The position numbers and the translations under genes are program-made. The notes under the pieces are model-generated. The model saw only the letters and a program-made list of their open reading frames with translations, did no database searches and was not told the origin of the DNA. 64,000 nt of DNA from Halomonas sp. HL-48 (GTDB lineage: Bacteria; Pseudomonadota; Gammaproteobacteria; Pseudomonadales; Halomonadaceae), in NCBI RefSeq assembly GCF_001314875.1, contig NZ_LJZS01000009.1, forward strand, positions 1 through 64,000. The letters are read 5' to 3'. How positions within the stretch are numbered: the stretch's first letter is position 1; the number at the start of each line of letters is the position of its first letter. Shown in pieces: positions 59,054 through 64,000 of the stretch.

Positions 59054-60340
59054 ATGGAAAAAAGTGTTTCTAATCGGATGGACGACCCACTGGCTGCGGC
59101 GCGTGAGTCAACGGTCCAGATGCTGCAGGAAAGAGGGCGTACCTTTTCGCTTCCGCAGCCGTTTTACAACGATGCCCGCCTGTTCGCGCTGGACATGCAG
59201 GAGGTCTTCGAGAAAGAGTGGCTGTTTGCCGGCATGACGTGCGAGATCCCGGCCAAGGGTAACTTCATGACGCTGGATATCGGTGACAATCCCATTGTCA
59301 TCGTGCGCGGCAATGAAGGCGCTGTCCATGCGTTTCATAACGTCTGCCGCCACCGCGGGTCGCGGCTTTGCGTCAAGGATAAGGGCAAGGTGGCCAAGCT
59401 CGTCTGCCCCTACCACCAGTGGACCTACGAACTTGATGGTCGACTGCTGTTTGCCGGCAGCGACATGGGCACTGATTTCGACCTCAACCAGTTTGGCCTC
59501 AAACCGGTCAACGTGCGCACCGCTGGCGGCTTCATCTTTATCAACCTGAGCGATGAACCGCCCGCGATTGACGACTTTCTGACCACCCTCGAGCATTATC
59601 TCGAGCCGTACCAGATGGATAACGTCAAGGTTGCCACCGAGTCCAGCATCGTCGAGCAAGCCAACTGGAAGCTGGTCATCGAAAACAACCGCGAGTGTTA
59701 TCACTGCAACGGCGCTCACCCCGAGCTGCTGAACTCGCTGCAGGAATTCGACGATACCGACGACCCGCGCGCCACGCCCGCCTACAAGGCGCTGGTGGCG
59801 CGCAAACAAGCGGACTGGGATCAGGAGCAGATTCCCTACCAGCTGACGCGGCACGGCCAGCAGAACCGCCTGACCCGCACGCCGCTGCTGGATGGCATCG
59901 TGTCGATGACCATGGACGGCCAGCCTGGCTGCAAGAAGCTGATGGGCCGCCTGAAAAGCCCCGACATGGGCTCCCTGCGCATCCTGCACCTGCCCAACTC
60001 GTGGAACCACTTCATGGGTGATCACGCGGTCGTGTTCCGCGTGCTGCCGCTTGGCCCACAGCAAACCGTGGTGACCACCAAGTGGCTGGTCCACAAGGAT
60101 GCCGTGGAAGGTGTCGACTACAACCCCGAAGAGCTGCGCCGCGTATGGGATGCCACCAACGACCAGGATCGACAGCTCGCCGAGGAGAACCAGCGCGGTA
60201 TCAACTCCAAAGCCTACCAACCCGGCCCCTACTCCGAGACCTATGAGTTCGGCGTTATTGATTTTGTCGACTGGTATGCCAAGCGTATGCTCGAGAACCT
60301 GGGACAGGATTTCCCGTCGCTGAAGCTGGCTCAGGGATGA
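59054..60340 (+). CDS. gbcA: Glycine betaine monooxygenase oxygenase subunit (Rieske)
   Basis: A 428-residue Rieske oxygenase that demethylates glycine betaine to dimethylglycine. The Rieske 2Fe-2S ligands are C98, H100, C118 and H121 (VCRHRG, CPYHQW). The mononuclear iron site is in ENNRECYHCNGAH with H217 and H222. The ATG at 59054 follows GAGG and gives the typical length; an upstream TTG frame is rejected. It is divergent from its reductase gene. Confidence 0.93.
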   Translation: MEKSVSNRMDDPLAAARESTVQMLQERGRTFSLPQPFYNDARLFALDMQEVFEKEWLFAGMTCEIPAKGNFMTLDIGDNPIVIVRGNEGAVHAFHNVCRHRGSRLCVKDKGKVAKLVCPYHQWTYELDGRLLFAGSDMGTDFDLNQFGLKPVNVRTAGGFIFINLSDEPPAIDDFLTTLEHYLEPYQMDNVKVATESSIVEQANWKLVIENNRECYHCNGAHPELLNSLQEFDDTDDPRATPAYKALVARKQADWDQEQIPYQLTRHGQQNRLTRTPLLDGIVSMTMDGQPGCKKLMGRLKSPDMGSLRILHLPNSWNHFMGDHAVVFRVLPLGPQQTVVTTKWLVHKDAVEGVDYNPEELRRVWDATNDQDRQLAEENQRGINSKAYQPGPYSETYEFGVIDFVDWYAKRMLENLGQDFPSLKLAQG

Positions 60341-60370
60341 CGTTTAAAACCTAAAGGCAGTGGCGGTTGC

Positions 60371-60456
60371 CGTCTCTAGGGCTCAGCCTAAGGAACTGAC
60401 AATGTGTACACATAACAGACACCTGTGTACACTTTGTCACAACATTCCTAGAGACG
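60371..60456 (+). promoter_or_regulatory. Tandem operators and flanking inverted repeat upstream of the tetR gene
   Basis: Two GTGTACAC palindromes lie at 60404-60411 and 60425-60432, centres 21 bases apart. They are framed by a perfect 10-bp inverted repeat, CGTCTCTAGG at 60371-60380 and CCTAGAGACG at 60447-60456. The right arm sits 6 bases before the ATG. The palindromes look like autoregulatory TetR operators; the outer repeat could form an RNA hairpin over the ribosome site. Confidence 0.6.
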
Positions 60457-60462
60457 AGCTCG

Positions 60463-61098
60463 ATGTCATCCTCCAACACGCCCGCCGCCAAGGGCTCCCA
60501 AGACGTCTGGCTCGACGCGGCGTTTGAGATGCTGCTCGAATCGGGCGTCGATAGTGTCCGCATTCTTCCCCTGGCCAAGCGGCTCAAGCTTTCTCGCACC
60601 AGTTTCTACTGGTTCTTCAAGGACCGCGAGGCGCTGCTGGAAGCGCTGATCGCACGCTGGCGTGAAAAGAACACCCAGGGCCTGGTGCATCAGACCGAAG
60701 CCTATGCCGAGAATATCGTCGAGGCGATGCTCAACGTCTTCGACTGCTGGTTGAACCCTCAACTGTTCGACTCACAGCTGGAATTCGCCATGCGCAGCTG
60801 GGCGCTGCAGTCGGCGCCAGTGGTGCATGAAATCGATGCTGCCGATGCCACCCGTATCGAAGCGCTGACGCGCATGTTCGAACGCTACGGCTATGATTCG
60901 CTGGCGGCCAACGTGCGTGGCCGCACCATCTACCTAACCCAGATCGGCTATATTTCGATGAAGGCTCAGGAATCCCTCGAGGTGCGCATGCAGCGCATCC
61001 CCGCCTATGTCGAGATATTCACCGGCCAGCCGACTGGTTCCAGGGAACTGCAACGCTTCCATGCCCGCCATGGATATTCTCCAGCTGACAGCGAATAG
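60463..61098 (+). CDS. TetR-family regulator
   Basis: A 211-residue TetR-type repressor. The N-terminal HTH (about residues 14-60) reads AAFEMLLESGVDSVRILPLA, then LKLSRTSFYWFFKDREALLEAL. The C-terminal ligand domain is helical and ends in an unusual basic tail. It lies directly upstream of the DgcA-like gene in the same direction and downstream of gbcA, and two palindromes precede it, so it likely represses itself and the demethylase gene. The effector could be a methylated amine. Confidence 0.88.
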   Translation: MSSSNTPAAKGSQDVWLDAAFEMLLESGVDSVRILPLAKRLKLSRTSFYWFFKDREALLEALIARWREKNTQGLVHQTEAYAENIVEAMLNVFDCWLNPQLFDSQLEFAMRSWALQSAPVVHEIDAADATRIEALTRMFERYGYDSLAANVRGRTIYLTQIGYISMKAQESLEVRMQRIPAYVEIFTGQPTGSRELQRFHARHGYSPADSE

Positions 61099-61170
61099 CC
61101 CGCAACAAGCCTGATAGGCGATCACCGCCCATCCCGCCGACGTAATGGCGATTGAACACGCTCGCCGCGC

Positions 61171-61223
61171 AATGTACATCGATGAACATTATATTGACAA
61201 CTATGAACATAGGCGCCTAGATT
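61171..61223 (+). promoter_or_regulatory. Promoter with overlapping palindromes upstream of the DgcA-like gene
   Basis: A near-perfect 20-bp dyad at 61171-61190 (halves AATGTACATC and GATGAACATT) abuts a TTGACA -35 box at 61194-61199. An 18-base spacer leads to TAGATT at 61218-61223. Between the boxes lies a second dyad, CTATG-AA-CATAG, at 61201-61212. TGTACA is shared with the operators of the tetR gene. Confidence 0.55.
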
Positions 61224-61255
61224 TATCCAATGCACAACAAAATGGCGTCCTATCC

Positions 61256-63292
61256 ATGCTTAACGATCCGCTACTGCAGCCCTTTCAGCTAAAGCACCTG
61301 ACCCTGAAAAACAGGCTTATGATGACCGCCCATGAGCCCGCTTATCCTGAGGACGGAATGCCCAAAGCACTCTACCGTGCCTACCACGTCGAGCGCGCCA
61401 AGGCAGGCCTTGGCCTGACCATGACCGCCGGGTCCGCGGCGGTAGCCAAGGACAGCCCGCCGGTGTTCAACAACATCCTCGCCTACAAGGATGAAGTGGT
61501 GCCGTGGATGCGCGAGCTGACCGACGCCTGCCATGAACACGGCACTGCGGTGATGATCCAACTGACTCACCTGGGCCGGCGCACCCGTTGGGACAAGGGC
61601 GATTGGCTACCGGCAGTATCGTCTTCGCATCGTCGCGAGGCGTCCCACCGCGCTTTTCCCAAGCAGGTCGAGGAGTGGGATATCGAGCGCCTGATCCGCG
61701 ACTACGCCGATGCCGCTGAACGCATGCACGCCGCCGGCCTCGATGGCATCGAGCTGCAGGCCTATGGCCACCTGATGGATCAGTTCTGGTCGCCGCTGAC
61801 CAATACCCTCAAGGAGCCATATGGTGGGGATCTCGACAACCGGCTGCGTTTCACTTTCGAGGTGCTGCACGCCATTCGCCAGCGGGTGGGTGAAGCGTTT
61901 ATCGTCGGTGTGCGCTACACCGGCGACGAGATGCTGCCGGGTGGGCTGACGTCCGGCGACGGGATGGAGATCTCACGGCGCCTGAAGGACAGCGGCCTGG
62001 TCGATTTTCTCAACGTGGTTCGCGGCCACATCGACACTGACGCGGGGCTCACCGACGTGATTCCCATCCAGGGCATGCCCAGCGCCCCGCACCTGGATTT
62101 CGCCGGTGAAATACGTCGCGAGGTCGACTTTCCCACCTTCCATGGCGCCAAGATCCAGGATGTCGCCACTGCCCGTTATGCCATCGCCTCAGGCAAGGTC
62201 GACATGATCGGCATGACCCGCGCCCACATGGCCGACCCGCACATCGTGCGCAAGATCATCGAAGGCCGAGAAGAGGAGATCCGCCCCTGCGTCGGCGCCA
62301 ACTACTGCCTTGATCGTATCTACCAGGGTGGTGCCGCCTACTGCATCCACAACGCCGCCACCGGGCGGGAAACCAGCATGCCCCATAGCATCCCCAAGGC
62401 GGCACAGCAACGCCGGGTGGTGATCATTGGCGCCGGCCCAGCGGGGCTGGAAGCCGCCCGGGTCGCCGGCGAGCGGGGCCATTCGGTAGTGGTACTAGAA
62501 GCCGCTAGCGATGCCGGTGGGCAGGTGCGACTCACCGCCCAGAGCGAGCGCCGCCGCGAGATGCTGGGCATTATCGATTGGCGTCTGGCGCGCTGCGAAG
62601 CGCTTGGCGTCGAGATCCGCTACAACGTCTGGGCCGAGGTGGAGGAGGTGCTCGCCGAGCAGCCGGACGTGGTGATCGTGGCCACTGGCGGCTATCCCAT
62701 GGAAGATCAGCCTGAGGTTGGGCACGATCTGGTGATCAACACCTGGGACATCCTCTCAGGACATGTGCCGCCTGGCAAACGGGTACTGCTATTCGACGAT
62801 GCCGGCGACCACGCCGCCCTGCAGGCAGCGGAAATCATCGCCGCCACCGGCGCCGAGCTCGAAATCATGACGCCGGATCGCACCTTCTCCGCAGAGATCA
62901 TGGCCATGAACCTGGTGCCCTACATGCGTGCCCTGCAGCGCCCCAACGTCACCTTCACAACCACTTACCGGCTGAAGTCCGTGGCCCGCGATGGTGGCGA
63001 GCTACTGGCCAAGATCACCAGCGACTACATGGACCTTGAGCACGAACGGCGCATCGATCAGGTGGTGGTCAACTACGGCATCACGCCCATGGCCGACATC
63101 TATTTCGAGCTCAAACCGCACGCCAGCAACGGCGGCGAGGTGAACTACGATGACCTGATCGTGGGCAACTCCCAGCGCGTCATCAGCAACCCGGATGGCC
63201 GTTTCCAGCTGTTCCGGATCGGCGATGCCGTCGAGTCCCGGAACACCCACGCGGCCATCTACGACGCGCTCAGGTTGGTCAAGGACATTTAG
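61256..63292 (+). CDS. dgcA: DgcA-like flavoprotein demethylase (NADH:flavin oxidoreductase/TMADH family)
   Basis: A 678-residue enzyme with an Old-Yellow-Enzyme barrel binding FMN (about 1-340; HLGRRTRW, GVRYTGDEM, GMTRAHMADP), an Fe-S segment, and FAD/NAD Rossmann domains (VIIGAGPAGLEAARVAGERGH). Fe-S cysteines C345, C351 and C363 are present, while the second position of the TMADH set is Ala348. The closest family I recall is dimethylglycine demethylase DgcA of Pseudomonas betaine catabolism, which fits the missing step of this cluster; other N-methyl substrates are possible. The ATG at 61256 is downstream of a good promoter; an N-terminal extension from 61145 would cross it. Confidence 0.8.
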   Translation: MLNDPLLQPFQLKHLTLKNRLMMTAHEPAYPEDGMPKALYRAYHVERAKAGLGLTMTAGSAAVAKDSPPVFNNILAYKDEVVPWMRELTDACHEHGTAVMIQLTHLGRRTRWDKGDWLPAVSSSHRREASHRAFPKQVEEWDIERLIRDYADAAERMHAAGLDGIELQAYGHLMDQFWSPLTNTLKEPYGGDLDNRLRFTFEVLHAIRQRVGEAFIVGVRYTGDEMLPGGLTSGDGMEISRRLKDSGLVDFLNVVRGHIDTDAGLTDVIPIQGMPSAPHLDFAGEIRREVDFPTFHGAKIQDVATARYAIASGKVDMIGMTRAHMADPHIVRKIIEGREEEIRPCVGANYCLDRIYQGGAAYCIHNAATGRETSMPHSIPKAAQQRRVVIIGAGPAGLEAARVAGERGHSVVVLEAASDAGGQVRLTAQSERRREMLGIIDWRLARCEALGVEIRYNVWAEVEEVLAEQPDVVIVATGGYPMEDQPEVGHDLVINTWDILSGHVPPGKRVLLFDDAGDHAALQAAEIIAATGAELEIMTPDRTFSAEIMAMNLVPYMRALQRPNVTFTTTYRLKSVARDGGELLAKITSDYMDLEHERRIDQVVVNYGITPMADIYFELKPHASNGGEVNYDDLIVGNSQRVISNPDGRFQLFRIGDAVESRNTHAAIYDALRLVKDI

Positions 63293-63332
63293 TTCCCGCA
63301 GCAAACCCGCGTGGCTTTCATGCTGTTTAGGC

Positions 63333-64000
63333 TCACTCGGGTGTGACCCCACGCAGCCGCTCGCTGCGACGGCGTAACAGCTCAAGGGTGGTGAGCAGCA
63401 GCATCGATAGCAGTACCAGCAGGGTGGCCACGGCAAGGATCGTCGGGCTGATCTGCTCGCGAATGCCGGACCACATCTGAATCGGCATGGTGCGCTGCTC
63501 AGGCCCCGCAATGAACAGCACCACCACCACCTCGTCGAATGACGTAATGAAGGCGAACAGCGCCCCCGATACCACCCCCGGCGTGACCAGCGGCAACACC
63601 ACCTTGAAGAAGGTCCGCGTGGGGTTGGCGCCCAGGCTATGCGCCGCACGAATCAGTGTGGTATCGAAACTCGATAGCGTGGCGGTCACGGTGATGATCA
63701 CGAAGGGAATGCCCAGCGCCGTATGGGCCAGAATCACCCCCACGTAGGTCTGGGCGAGATTGACCTTGGAAAAGAAGAAGAACATCGCCGCCGCCGAGAT
63801 AATCAGCGGCACGATCATCGGCGAGATCAGCAGCGCCATGATGACGCCACGCGCCGGCATGTACCGACTCGACAATCCCAGCGCCGCCACCGTCCCCAGC
63901 ACCGTGGCCAGAAACGTCGACGCGATGCCAATAATGAAGCTGTTCTTGATGGCATTGAGCCATGCGCTCGACGTAAAGAAGTCATGATACCAGCGCAGCG
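63333..64000 (-). CDS. Spermidine/putrescine-type ABC permease (PotC-like), N-terminus outside window
   Basis: A frame open through the right edge gives at least 222 residues of a PotC-class permease. It has the leading periplasmic segment LRWYHDFFTSSAWLNAIKNS, several membrane helices and the coupling region RAAHSLGANPTRTFFKVVLPL. Such systems import polyamines or related amines and quaternary ammonium compounds. The gene is convergent with the DgcA-like gene (40-bp gap), so the rest of a transporter operon probably continues to the right. Confidence 0.85.
   Translation of the reverse strand, partial: LRWYHDFFTSSAWLNAIKNSFIIGIASTFLATVLGTVAALGLSSRYMPARGVIMALLISPMIVPLIISAAAMFFFFSKVNLAQTYVGVILAHTALGIPFVIITVTATLSSFDTTLIRAAHSLGANPTRTFFKVVLPLVTPGVVSGALFAFITSFDEVVVVLFIAGPEQRTMPIQMWSGIREQISPTILAVATLLVLLSMLLLTTLELLRRRSERLRGVTPE

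Noticed and set aside
59108..60220. A 370-codon minus-strand frame opposite gbcA
   Set aside because: Antisense of the conserved Rieske gene; composition is that of a mirror frame.
61145..61255. N-terminal extension of the DgcA-like protein
   Set aside because: It would cover a good promoter and two dyads, and conserved sequence begins only at the ATG at 61256.

Overview
This window looks like chromosomal DNA of a halophilic gammaproteobacterium of the Halomonadaceae (Halomonas/Chromohalobacter-like). The basis is the gene families and their order: a Pseudomonas/Halomonas-type glycine betaine catabolic cluster (gbcAB, glyA, soxBDAG, purU, sda), two TRAP operons, acidic periplasmic binding proteins and GC-rich coding DNA. 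No rRNA, tRNA, CRISPR array, plasmid origin or prophage was seen. The only mobile-element traces are the 3' end of an IS4-type transposase at the left edge and a decayed GGDEF gene near 19.6 kb.

Layout. 0-6 kb: transposase tail, TspO-like protein, a small ZipA-like membrane protein, ABC-F factor YbiT, a two-domain CbiX-type chelatase, an HDAC-fold deacetylase, ChaC and a small membrane protein. 6-18.6 kb: an amino-acid island made of a tandem glycine riboswitch ahead of dadA, a LysR regulator, a TRAP transporter fused into one operon with a VanX/DdpX-type D-Ala-D-Ala dipeptidase, a polar amino-acid ABC transporter, a divergent MocR regulator and a class III aminotransferase. 18.7-31.9 kb: YdfG, a beta-hydroxyacid dehydrogenase, Tat-exported PhoX, MgtE, TauE/SafE, an epimerase, and two divergent c-di-GMP proteins. 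31.9-37.5 kb: a second TRAP operon divergent from pxpABC (5-oxoprolinase). 37.5-48 kb: hmp/nsrR with an NsrR-like operator, katG, an aldo/keto reductase, an ABC exporter and pntAB.

48-64 kb is the most coherent block. GbcAB demethylates glycine betaine to dimethylglycine, SoxBDAG converts sarcosine to glycine and methylene-THF, GlyA makes serine, the L-serine dehydratase makes pyruvate, and PurU drains formyl-THF. A DgcA-like flavoprotein under a TetR-type regulator could supply the middle step (dimethylglycine to sarcosine), but no dgcB or ETF genes are in view. PntAB next door may balance the NAD(P)H produced.

Recurring regulatory themes: terminator-like hairpins follow the solute-binding-protein gene in all three complete uptake operons, and several divergent intergenic regions hold perfect palindromes or spaced repeats that look like operators. 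Starts were moved from the longest reading frame where a Shine-Dalgarno sequence or family alignment favoured an internal start. Family calls rest on motif recognition by eye, without database searches.
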